Translations under genes and position numbers: made by a program
The notes under the pieces: generated by a model
Databases searched by the model: none
What the model was told of the DNA's origin: nothing
The model's input: the letters and a program-made list of their open reading frames with translations, nothing else
Part shown: positions 10,181 to 18,658 of the stretch, one piece after another
Position numbering within the stretch: the stretch's first letter is position 1
Layout of the letters: the number at the start of each line of letters is the position of its first letter
Assembly: GCA_026184775.1 (NCBI GenBank)
Contig: JANCYW010000003.1
Span: forward strand, 186,001 to 250,000
Length of the DNA stretch: 64,000 bases
Origin: Cyanidium caldarium
Taxonomy: Eukaryota > Rhodophyta > Bangiophyceae > Cyanidiales > Cyanidiaceae
Direction: 5' to 3'

Positions 10181-13100
10181 ATGGTTCGCTTGCGAAACAC
10201 GACACGCAAAGATGACACGGCAACAACGGCCGCCGAGAACGGCACGGGCACGAACTTGTCTGCAGCATCCAAGCGAGCGGTGGAGGCAGCGCTGCGGCGA
10301 TCGGCCAAGCGGCAGGCACGGCTAGAACGCCGGGATACGGCGCTGGGCGCAGAGATGGCCACCGCTGAGATGATCCGCGGCGAGCGAGTGGCGGCCAGAG
10401 CGGCGCTGCAGAAAATGCGGATGGATGATGAATCATCCGCGTCGAGTGCGTCGGAGGCGGAGGAGACAGCAGTGTCGAGTGAGACGGCCGCGGAGGCGTC
10501 TGGTGATGAATCCGAGGGAGTGTGGGAAGTGTGTGAGGCGGGGCAGAGGGGAATCGAGCGTGGCGATGCACGCCAAGCGAGACGTATTGGCGGAGCGGAC
10601 GTCGTGGTGGAGCATGAACTGCCCGCAACAGCTGACGCCGTTGAGGATGAGACGGTGGTGGAGATTTCCGACGATGAGAGCGAATCCTCTAGCGCAGAGA
10701 ATGATGCCCGACGCAAGCGCCCGCGCAAAAAGACCCAACACGCTTCAGGTCCGGTGTACAACGCGGCACAGCGGGCTGCAGCTGCCAAGTTACACGAGCT
10801 GCACGCCTTGTGCTGTTTGGCATCGTTGATGGAACTGGACCGCGTGGCCGACGAGGCGGAGATTCAGGGCCGCATGCGCGCTGCCATGCCACCGTCGCTG
10901 ATGAGTTGTTTTGCGCCCAGGCGAGCCGGGAATGCGCCGGCGGACAAGCCTTCGGCATCACTGCAATGCGCCTTGCGTGCGTTTTGTCTGTGGTTTGCGA
11001 GCACCTTCCGGTTGATGTCGGCGCCGGAGGCTTTGGCTCAGCGAGCCGGCGCCGCCGGCCACATTCCGCGGACGGCGCGCTCGCGAATCATGGCCGCAGC
11101 CACCTTGGGCAGTGGAACGGAGCAAGAACTGGTCACTGTGGCGGCCGCTGCGCTGCGTGTCCTCGTACGCGAGGCCGGCGACACGAACATACCGCCGCTG
11201 CATGAACAGACGACCACAGCGTGCAGTGCGGTGCGCGTAGTGAACTGGATGGATGTCATCAGCCGCAAGCCGGTGCCCGAGTTTTTCGAGCGCCTGCCAC
11301 ACGGTGCCGCGCACACGTCGCAGCGCCTCGCGGAGATGGCCGATCGGCTATTGCGTCCGCCATCAGACATGGACAAGGCGGTGGCGTTGCAGCTGCCCCT
11401 GAATGTCCACAAGCCGGGTGCACCCTCCAAAACGCATCGGCAAGCAGCACCGTCTGGCGATCGAAGCACCAAAAGATCGGCCGCGAGCACGCCCGCGTTG
11501 AAGGTGGAAGCGGGGCTTGACGACAAGAATGTGGCCGGGCTGATGCAACGGACCGCAGCGCTGCCGGATTCCTTCTTCGCGCCATTTTCATCGTGTGGCA
11601 GTGCCCGCGGCCGGGCACTTGCCGATGCCAAACTGGAGCCGGAACTTGGGCAGCTATTGCAGTGGTTACCGGCATCTCTGCGCAGCACACCACTCTACTG
11701 GCTGGAGGTGTGGCATCCGAATGAGACGCGCTGGGTGCCCGTCGACCCCATTCGATGTTTGGTGGATGATCCGCTGGCGGTCAGCTCGCCTTCAGCGCTG
11801 ACCTGGCGAATGCGACGGGCGACGCCAAGACATTCACGGACGGTGCGTTCGAAGGAGGTGGCGGAGCAGAAGGTACCCCTATCATCGTCATCGACGACGG
11901 CGACGCGGTCGACGCGATTCGACCGCGCCAGGCCGATACCGCAGGCGCGGCCACCGAAGCCCGCAGACGAGAGCGATACCGACTCGACTTCGACCTCTTC
12001 GACAGACGGCGTGCTACCGGCGGCATCCGATACGGCCGCACATCCACGCTCTTCTCGTCACCCCGACGAACGTGTACCGTTGTACATCGTGGCCAGCGCG
12101 TCCGGTTTCGTGCGCGATGTCACCCGTCGATACGTATCCCGCTTCCAGCCGGTGCTGCAACAGCGCACCCTGGAGGGCCATCGCCACTGGACGGAAGACG
12201 TGTTGCCGCAATGGGAACCGTCGCATCCGGCACCGGCCGTGCGCCATCTCATGCGCATCGCTGACGAGCGCGAACGCGACCATTTTTACGCCCTGCACGA
12301 GATCGAACCCATACCGCCATCCCGCGCCGCCTTGCGCAACCACCCGGCGTATGCGCTGGAGGAGCACCTGAAAAAGTATGAGGCGATCTATCCGCGCGTG
12401 GTGGTCGGCACCATTCCGGCGGTGCAACCGGACGGCAGCGTCGGCACGTGCCCGGTGTATCGGCGCCGCGACGTGCACCTGCTGCACACGCGCGAGCGCT
12501 GGTTTCGCGAGTGTCGCGTAGTGCGCGACGGTGAACAGCCGTACAAAGTGGTCGAATCGTTTATGTCTCGCATGCGCCAACTCCGGAATGCACGACGGCG
12601 TGGAGGTGCAGCAGCGCCGGCAGACTCCAGCATCCAAGGTGAGCCCAGTGAATTGTACGGCCGGTGGCAGACGGAGGAAATGCCGCGCGCAGTGGCCCGC
12701 GACGGTATCGTACCGCGCATCGGACCGCGCGGCAATATCGAGCTGTGGACCGAGCGCCACCTGCCCATCGGTACGACGCACGTACCCTTGCCCTTTGCGA
12801 GCATGTTGGCGCGCCGGCTGGGCATCGATGCCGTGCCCGCCATGACCGGATTTGAAGTGAAGCGCTGTGGCAGTGTGCCGGTGATTCAGGGCGTGGTGGT
12901 GTGCACCGAGCACGCCACCACGTTGATGGACGCGTGTCACGCGGAGGTCGCCAGACGTCAGGCGCGCGCCGAGAAAAGGCTCGCGGACGAGGCATTGCAG
13001 CGATGGCGCAAGCTGGTGCGCACCATTGTGGCCAAAGAGCGATTGCGGCGACGTTACGGCGGGTTTGCGGTGCAGGACACCAACGCGCACTTTTCCAGTG

Positions 13101-13381
13101 CCCGCGGCCGAAAGGTGACATTGGCGTCGCCGACTACGAGTGGGAAGCCGTCGCGCGGACCATCGACGCCGGGTGAGCAGCGTCGACAAGCCGGGGCGAG
13201 CACTCCGACGGACGCGGCTGCCGCCGCTGCCGACCTCTTGTCTCCATCCAAACGTTCGCATACAGCATCCGCGCACCACCGCCACAGCTGGTCGGCCGAG
13301 CGACCGTGTGCCGACGACACGCACTGGGCCAAGTCGTGCACCACCTGTGGCGTGGTGATCACCTTTGAAAAGTTGTTGTGA
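10181..13381 (+). CDS. RAD4: Rad4/XPC DNA damage recognition protein
   Basis: Rad4/XPC senses helix-distorting lesions and starts global-genome nucleotide excision repair, normally with RAD23 and centrin. The 1066-residue protein shows the full family order. A basic/acidic disordered N-terminus runs to about 200. A split transglutaminase-like domain follows (around 205-330 and 480-540; STPLYWLEVWHPNETRWVPV). Then come the three beta-hairpin domains: BHD1 near 690-740 (RNHPAYALEEHLKKYEAIYP), BHD2 near 745-790 (RRRDVHLLHTRERWFRECRV) and BHD3 near 820-870 (LYGRWQTEEMPRAVARDGIV). Inserts of low complexity interrupt the transglutaminase fold. The protein ends with CTTCGVVITFEKLL, whose CxxC pair is not a family feature that I know. 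The ATG at 10181 is the first in frame. Confidence 0.95.
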   Translation: MVRLRNTTRKDDTATTAAENGTGTNLSAASKRAVEAALRRSAKRQARLERRDTALGAEMATAEMIRGERVAARAALQKMRMDDESSASSASEAEETAVSSETAAEASGDESEGVWEVCEAGQRGIERGDARQARRIGGADVVVEHELPATADAVEDETVVEISDDESESSSAENDARRKRPRKKTQHASGPVYNAAQRAAAAKLHELHALCCLASLMELDRVADEAEIQGRMRAAMPPSLMSCFAPRRAGNAPADKPSASLQCALRAFCLWFASTFRLMSAPEALAQRAGAAGHIPRTARSRIMAAATLGSGTEQELVTVAAAALRVLVREAGDTNIPPLHEQTTTACSAVRVVNWMDVISRKPVPEFFERLPHGAAHTSQRLAEMADRLLRPPSDMDKAVALQLPLNVHKPGAPSKTHRQAAPSGDRSTKRSAASTPALKVEAGLDDKNVAGLMQRTAALPDSFFAPFSSCGSARGRALADAKLEPELGQLLQWLPASLRSTPLYWLEVWHPNETRWVPVDPIRCLVDDPLAVSSPSALTWRMRRATPRHSRTVRSKEVAEQKVPLSSSSTTATRSTRFDRARPIPQARPPKPADESDTDSTSTSSTDGVLPAASDTAAHPRSSRHPDERVPLYIVASASGFVRDVTRRYVSRFQPVLQQRTLEGHRHWTEDVLPQWEPSHPAPAVRHLMRIADERERDHFYALHEIEPIPPSRAALRNHPAYALEEHLKKYEAIYPRVVVGTIPAVQPDGSVGTCPVYRRRDVHLLHTRERWFRECRVVRDGEQPYKVVESFMSRMRQLRNARRRGGAAAPADSSIQGEPSELYGRWQTEEMPRAVARDGIVPRIGPRGNIELWTERHLPIGTTHVPLPFASMLARRLGIDAVPAMTGFEVKRCGSVPVIQGVVVCTEHATTLMDACHAEVARRQARAEKRLADEALQRWRKLVRTIVAKERLRRRYGGFAVQDTNAHFSSARGRKVTLASPTTSGKPSRGPSTPGEQRRQAGASTPTDAAAAAADLLSPSKRSHTASAHHRHSWSAERPCADDTHWAKSCTTCGVVITFEKLL

Positions 13382-13506
13382 CGATATGCGCGCATACACA
13401 TGTTTGCCCATCGCGATATCTCGGTCACCGAGGGTACGTACCGCTCATCTCCGCAACGCTGCTATCTTGCGCCTCCTCCCGCTCCGTGCACGCAACCCGA
13501 CCCGAT

Positions 13507-14142
13507 CTACTCCGCAGGCCTGAGCACAAACACCTGGTCACACAACGGACACCGACACTGCTCTCCCTTCTTCACCAGAATCCACATCAACTCGTGGTCG
13601 TCGGGGACAGCGTGGCCGGTGCAGCCCACGATGCGACTCTCAAAGGCACTCTCCACTTGCACCGGCTCCTCCGGCGTGCCGAACGGTCCGCGAATGACCT
13701 CGTTGTGCCGGAACAGATCCGGATTCTCCAACTCCAGCCGCTCCAGTCCCGTCGCTTGATCGTACGAGTCGGGCATCTCTCCGGGCGGACAGGCGCGTAC
13801 CTCGGGCACGCGCATCATCTTCGGCGAGGGCGCATCCGCGGAGGCGGGCGTCGTCTCGGCGTCCGGGTTTCCCCCACCCGAACGGCTGGACGGGGACGAT
13901 GTCGGCACATCGGTGGCCGCCTTGGTGGTCAGCGGCCGCGCCGCCCACTCCGACCGCCGCAGCGTCAGCAGGGTCGCAGAGGATGCCTGCCTGCCGCCGA
14001 CGGCCGGCCGGGCTGCGCCCGCACCTGAGACCTCCACCGCCCCAAAGCGGTCCACTCGCCATTCACGCGCCGATCGCACCCAGCCCGCCCGCATCGATGC
14101 CCGCCAGACACCGCGCAACACCGTGGCGGTCACGCGCCGCAT
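13507..14142 (-). CDS. COX5B: Cytochrome c oxidase subunit 5B (yeast Cox4 type)
   Basis: This is the zinc-binding peripheral subunit of mitochondrial complex IV. It has 211 residues, including an arginine-rich presequence and a Ser/Pro linker to about residue 107. The mature part matches the family: TGLERLELENPDLFRHNEVI, GPFGTPEEPVQVESAFESRI, then VGCTGHAVPDDHELMWILVK and CRCPLCDQVFVL. Cys174, Cys198 and Cys201 are in the expected zinc positions. The fourth ligand is not the usual second Cys of a CxC pair; His177 or His183 may serve, as in plant relatives. The start ATG gives a typical mitochondrial leader, MRRVTATVLRGVWRASMRAG. Confidence 0.93.
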   Translation of the reverse strand: MRRVTATVLRGVWRASMRAGWVRSAREWRVDRFGAVEVSGAGAARPAVGGRQASSATLLTLRRSEWAARPLTTKAATDVPTSSPSSRSGGGNPDAETTPASADAPSPKMMRVPEVRACPPGEMPDSYDQATGLERLELENPDLFRHNEVIRGPFGTPEEPVQVESAFESRIVGCTGHAVPDDHELMWILVKKGEQCRCPLCDQVFVLRPAE

Positions 14143-14817
14143 CGTCCCGGCCGTGCTCCGCTGCAGAAGCGGTCAACGCGAACACCACCGAGAGACTCAA
14201 CGATCCGCCCGACAACTCTGCCGCTACCCCGTCAACAGTCACACCACTCCGTTCACACACGTTGCAACTTCCGAGCAGTTCGCTAGCGCACGGGATGCAC
14301 CACCGGCGCGCGGTTGCTGCCGACGCTCCGGCCCAGCGGCCCAGCGGCCCAGCGGCCCACCGTTGCGCCGCCCGACCGGACGCACCGATCGAGAACCCGA
14401 CGTGGGAGAATCGGGAATAAGGGATGGGCGAGAGAATCCCTTAACCGGAAGAGGGACACACGGAGACGTCGCTGGGACCACCGACTCCGGGACGAATGCC
14501 GTTGCGCACATCCAGGGCGATGTGGATGAACGTATCGCAACCCGGTTTCGGGACGGGTAACAAGTCGAAGCGATCGATATATCGCTGGTGACGGGGAGGC
14601 TGAGGCGGTTTACGGGGGAGGCGGAATAAGCATGCATGCGGTGGAGGCATCCGCGTCGCGACTCGATAAGCATGGTGTCCCTACAAAGATGATGCTCGCC
14701 AGGGCCAGAGATGCAAACTCGGCTGACAAGAGTGCCCGACGGCGCGCTCCTCACTGGAGCGCCACACTTTGCCCGCTCTCCGCGCTCGACGCGGCTGCGC
14801 AGCGTACACGACTCCCG
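14143..14817. other. Intergenic region COX5B/TBL1 with tandem octamer and hairpin
   Basis: This 675-bp tandem spacer (both flanking genes on the minus strand) carries the COX5B promoter and the TBL1 3' end. It includes nearly four copies of GGCCCAGC at 14330-14360 and an 8-bp perfect hairpin at 14418-14425/14436-14443. Open frames here have no recognisable similarity and no family-like composition. Confidence 0.5.
14330..14360 (+). repeat. GGCCCAGC tandem repeat, about 3.9 copies
   Basis: Three perfect copies of GGCCCAGC and a partial fourth (GGCCCAC) follow head to tail in the COX5B upstream region. Repeats this regular upstream of a gene can be protein-binding arrays, but nothing here shows that. 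Confidence 0.85.
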
Positions 14818-16491
14818 TCAGGAGCCAAAATCGAACACATTCACCGTGCCGTTGCTCAGCGCGGCGGCGATCTTGGTGCCGGTGGCATTCCAGGCCACCT
14901 CGAACACCCCGCCCTGTCCGCGGAAGGTTCGAACCAGCAAACCGCCTTCGCGCAGACTCCACACGCACACGCACCGATCCGACGAGCCGCTCACCAAGTA
15001 CTGGCCGCACGGCGAGAAGGCCACCGTGTACACCGGGCCCAGGTGTCGCGCTAGCGTCATCAGCGCGGTGCTTCTGGAGGTGGTGGACGACGCCGTCGGA
15101 TCCCATATTCGCACCGTGCCGTCGAAAGAGGCCGATGCCAGGCGCGCATTCGCCGTCGGACCCCATCGCACCGTGTACACCTCCTTGGTGTGTTCAGTGT
15201 AGTCGCGCACCAGATAAGAGCACGCGCCACCGCCGATGGCCGCGACGGGCTCGGTGCCGCTGGTGCCGTCGCGGATTGGCTTCCACACTTTCACCGTGCA
15301 GTCGTCCGAGCCGCTCGCCAGCAACGTGCCCGTCGGATCCCACTCCACGCTGTTCACCTCGTCCTGATGGCCGTAAAACACCCGCAACGGCTGCGCATCA
15401 CCCACTTTGCATACATACACCATCTTGTCGCTGCCAGACGAGGCGAAGGTGTCGTCGCTCTGCCAGTCCACATCCAGCGCGGGCGCGCGATGACACGTGA
15501 ATTGTTGCTCACAGGTGGCGGTGGCGTCGGCGGCGCGCCACACCGCCACCGTGTGGTCGACGCTGGAGGTGAGCAAGCGTGTGCCGCTGCGATTCCACTT
15601 CAGCGACAGCACCGGTCCCGAGTGCAGCGCCAGACGTCGTTCCAGCAAGCCCGCGTCGGACCATATTCTGGCGATACCGTCGTACGAGGAGGTCGCCAAG
15701 CGCAGACCGTCGGGCGACCAAGTCACCGCGGTCACGTCGCGCGATAACGCCGCCCCGCCGCCATGCGCTTTGGGAGTGACGCTCTCCTCGGGCGCCGGGT
15801 GTGCGTCGGCATCCGCGAGCGGCACCTCGTCGCCGTAGTGTCGCAGCTCCAGCGGCGGCGCCACCGCGGTGCGGCCGCACGGTCCGCTGGGGATGGCCCA
15901 TAATCGCGCGGTGGCGTCGCCGCTGCCGCTGGCCAGCAAATATGCTCGTTGCGGATTCCAGGCGATCACGAACACCTCGGCGGTGTGGCCGTATAGCGTG
16001 GTCACCTCGGACTCTTGGATGGCGTACGGCACGCCCCGCGGTGCGCCCGCGATTGCGACACCCGCCTCGGTCTTGCCTGCACCCCGGCCGCCGCCGGCGC
16101 CACTCGATTCCGTGCGTTGCCGATTGCTGGCCAGCACTCGGTGCACGTCTACCAACCGCACCGGCGCGAATAGCGCACCCTCTAGTGCCTGGTGCAAACC
16201 GTTCTCGGCCGCCTCGGTCTTAACCGCTGCAGAATCGGTCCCTTTGGCAGCATCTGCAGTGGCGCCCGCTGCTGAACCGCGCTGAGCAACCCGCGCCTCA
16301 ATCTCCGCATAGCTCACTCCGCGTTGCAAGAAGCTCAGCAGCGCCCCCGGCGGTATGCCACTTCCGTCCAAACCGCTTTGCAACACCCGCGACTCGTGTC
16401 CAAACGCGTACGCACTGTGCACGTAACCGCACTCTTGCAAGTACCGAAACACCAGGTAGTTCACCTCGTCGGAGGTGATGGTGTTGGACAT
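14818..16491 (-). CDS. TBL1: TBL1/TBLR1/HOS15-type corepressor WD40 protein
   Basis: TBL1-family proteins bridge histone tails to HDAC corepressor complexes (NCoR/SMRT in animals, HOS15 in plants, Sif2 in yeast Set3C). The N-terminus is the family LisH domain: ITSDEVNYLVFRYLQECGYV, then HSAYAFGHES and IPPGALLSFLQRGVSYAEIE. After a linker, eight WD40 repeats fill about residues 165-557. Strong blades include VFVIAWNPQRAYLLASGSGD, VNSVEWDPTGTLLASGSDDC and VYTVAFSPCGQYLVSGSSDR. The length of 557 fits the family. It is one of several corepressor or chromatin genes in the window. Confidence 0.95.
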   Translation of the reverse strand: MSNTITSDEVNYLVFRYLQECGYVHSAYAFGHESRVLQSGLDGSGIPPGALLSFLQRGVSYAEIEARVAQRGSAAGATADAAKGTDSAAVKTEAAENGLHQALEGALFAPVRLVDVHRVLASNRQRTESSGAGGGRGAGKTEAGVAIAGAPRGVPYAIQESEVTTLYGHTAEVFVIAWNPQRAYLLASGSGDATARLWAIPSGPCGRTAVAPPLELRHYGDEVPLADADAHPAPEESVTPKAHGGGAALSRDVTAVTWSPDGLRLATSSYDGIARIWSDAGLLERRLALHSGPVLSLKWNRSGTRLLTSSVDHTVAVWRAADATATCEQQFTCHRAPALDVDWQSDDTFASSGSDKMVYVCKVGDAQPLRVFYGHQDEVNSVEWDPTGTLLASGSDDCTVKVWKPIRDGTSGTEPVAAIGGGACSYLVRDYTEHTKEVYTVRWGPTANARLASASFDGTVRIWDPTASSTTSRSTALMTLARHLGPVYTVAFSPCGQYLVSGSSDRCVCVWSLREGGLLVRTFRGQGGVFEVAWNATGTKIAAALSNGTVNVFDFGS

Positions 16492-17087
16492 GGCGCTCGC
16501 GCGAAAGCGTCAACGGCAGTTTGGCCACGTGGGAACGCCCGTTGCGCGCGAGGCCTGCGCCCGCCTCACCTGCGCCGTGCACCGTCGCCCGTCCGTCACC
16601 TGCCCGCCAGCGCGCTGTGTCCCTCACCCTTCACACCCGTTGCATGCCCCTGGCGCGCCCTCGGTTGCCCCGGACAACTCGATGAACGACGTGCAACGCA
16701 GCGTACACGGTCCGACAACAGAGAAGCGCGTATAGCGCCAACCGCGACTCGGTGTGCCCGCTCGCGCGGTCTCTTGAACGCGCCCACCGCGCAGAGGGCG
16801 CGTGCGCTACGGATACCGAGTGGAGGAGGGAGGCAAAAGGAGAGCGGGAGAGGACAAGGAGCGGAAGTAATGGGGAGTGGTATATTTTGCAGAGAGGCAG
16901 CACACGGGAGCGATCTGCTCGGTGCTACGTTTCAAGCCTGCTGTGCGGGTCGAAGTGGAGACTGGGTAGGTGAAGTGGGGCAACGAGAGGTAGTACATAC
17001 GGTAGAAGGAGTACTGGTGAGCACGAACGTTGTCCTCGATGGTGGCAAATACTCGTTATTCTCGTCCTCCAAGCACCCACCGACGAT
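16492..17087. other. Divergent intergenic region TBL1/Myb
   Basis: This 596-bp region must hold two divergent promoters. A TATATTTT string at 16881-16888 lies about 200 bp before the Myb ATG and is the only TATA-like element I noticed. I found no RNA gene or conserved small frame. Confidence 0.5.
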
Positions 17088-18401
17088 ATGCAATCAAGAG
17101 TCCCGAGGGACGCGCGCTCCGCGGAAATGTTGATTGGCGGCCGTTTCGACTGCCCGGAGTGCACGTTCCCGTTGCACCGCTACGCCTCACTCACTCGCTC
17201 TCTCTCGGCAGAGATGAGCGCGCAACCGGCGGTGGTGACAGCGGCGACCGGTGGTGGATTGCCGGCGATGATTGCTTTGGGTGGTGCGAGTGGAGCCAGG
17301 TACAACTTGTTGGGTTACCGGGTGTGCGGGGCGCGCAACAGCCGACGGCTCTACTGCGGACGCCTAGGCCGCTGTCCCTTTCACGGTCCCCAGCTGCGGG
17401 AAGAGCCAAACGGGGAACGTTTAGCGATGGACAGTGCAGTGCCGGTAGACGTGGCAGTGGGCGAGCATGAACGCGTGAGGCCGGAGCAGCTGCGCGAGTG
17501 GTTGGCCGAGGGGCGCGCGCGGATCGTGCTATCAGCAGCCGTGACGGCCAACGCGCTGCCCGGCGAGGTGAACCAAGACGGCGAGCGCTGGCTAGAAGGC
17601 ACCGAGGCAATGACGTTTCTGGACGCGCAGCCGATGGAGAATGGCGAGAGCGAGGCGCCCACCGGCGGCATGCGTTTCAAGCGCGCTTGGACGCTGCAGG
17701 AGCACGCTCGCTTTTTGGAGGGCATGGCTTGTTTTGGGCGCGGCAAATGGAAGCAGGTGGCGCAGGTGGTAGGCACACGCAATGCCGTACAGTGTCAGAG
17801 TCATGCGCAGAAGTTTTTCGGGCGCCACGCAGAGCCAAATGCGGAGGCCACGCCGCCGACGCCGTCACAACGGAGGCGCTCGGCGGCGGTTGTGGAATCG
17901 CCGCCAACACCCCCGGCAGCGCCATCGTCCTCCCAGCGCATGCATCGCAAGCGCAGCATTCACGATTATCGCGACACGGCCGAGGCGCGCGCCGAAGCAG
18001 CGCGCATGGAGGAGCTGGAGCGCCAACGACAGGAGCGCGAGGCGTCACGACACGCCTTGCGCATGGCCCGCAAGCGGCAGCGAGACTGCACGCTCACGAT
18101 GCGCTCGTTGCAAACCGAAACCGCCAAGATGGCCACGCGAGACGTGGTCGTGCCGCTCGACGCCGAAGGCGTCTCCGAGCTGTTGCGCTGCTTGCGACGC
18201 TGCTGCGACCGCCATCTGAGACAAGAGCTGCGGGCGGAGATGGAGCGGGCGGAACAAGTCGCCAACGAGCAACAGGACGATGAGGATAACCAACTGGTGC
18301 CGGTGCGATTTGTCATTCCGGAGCACTTGCTTCCCAAGCAGGTCAAAGTGCACCGCCTGCGCAGGGCCGTGCCGATGGCCTCGTCCGAGTCGGTCTCGTG
18401 A
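17088..18401 (+). CDS. Myb/SANT protein, SHAQKYF class, with N-terminal Cys/His motif
   Basis: This is a predicted DNA-binding protein of 437 residues. A single Myb repeat lies at about 198-243 (RAWTLQEHARFLEGMACFGR, then GKWKQVAQVVGTRNAVQCQ) and ends in SHAQKFF, the hallmark of the plant/algal/amoebal one-repeat Myb class. Upstream is a cysteine-rich piece: Cys80, Cys90, Cys96 and His99 in the arrangement C-x9-C-x5-C-P-x-H-G, which resembles a small zinc site ending in CPFHG. Cys22 and Cys25 form another CxxC. After Myb come proline/serine-rich and basic helical stretches (about 300-340) and a Glu/Asp-rich segment. The function is unknown. Met43 is a possible later start, but the CxxC near residue 22 favours none strongly. 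Confidence 0.75.
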   Translation: MQSRVPRDARSAEMLIGGRFDCPECTFPLHRYASLTRSLSAEMSAQPAVVTAATGGGLPAMIALGGASGARYNLLGYRVCGARNSRRLYCGRLGRCPFHGPQLREEPNGERLAMDSAVPVDVAVGEHERVRPEQLREWLAEGRARIVLSAAVTANALPGEVNQDGERWLEGTEAMTFLDAQPMENGESEAPTGGMRFKRAWTLQEHARFLEGMACFGRGKWKQVAQVVGTRNAVQCQSHAQKFFGRHAEPNAEATPPTPSQRRRSAAVVESPPTPPAAPSSSQRMHRKRSIHDYRDTAEARAEAARMEELERQRQEREASRHALRMARKRQRDCTLTMRSLQTETAKMATRDVVVPLDAEGVSELLRCLRRCCDRHLRQELRAEMERAEQVANEQQDDEDNQLVPVRFVIPEHLLPKQVKVHRLRRAVPMASSESVS

Positions 18402-18658
18402 ATGGTCGAGACGCACGGCTGGTAAATGCATAACAGCAGACTAGACGGGGTAAATAGCGCGTTGTGAAGGCGTCTGTCACAGGAGCTGCTCATTGCGTCC
18501 CCATACCGAAAACAAGACGACCGCCGCTCGGGACGAAGGGCGTGCAGACGACCTTTCGTGTTGGGCGCCCGTGCACTCCCCGCAACCTCGGTCACTGGGG
18601 AGAAGTAAGTGGTGGACGACCGGTGGCGTCGAATTTCCCGGCTGACGCCTCTATTTTC
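18402..18658. other. Tandem spacer Myb/MYST
   Basis: This spacer separates the Myb stop from the first ATG of the MYST gene. The MYST frame is open back to 18464 but without an ATG. No other feature is visible. Confidence 0.5.

Noticed and set aside
12014-13411. 465-codon minus-strand frame opposite Rad4/XPC
   Set aside because: No domain is visible, and the opposite frame encodes well-conserved BHD domains.
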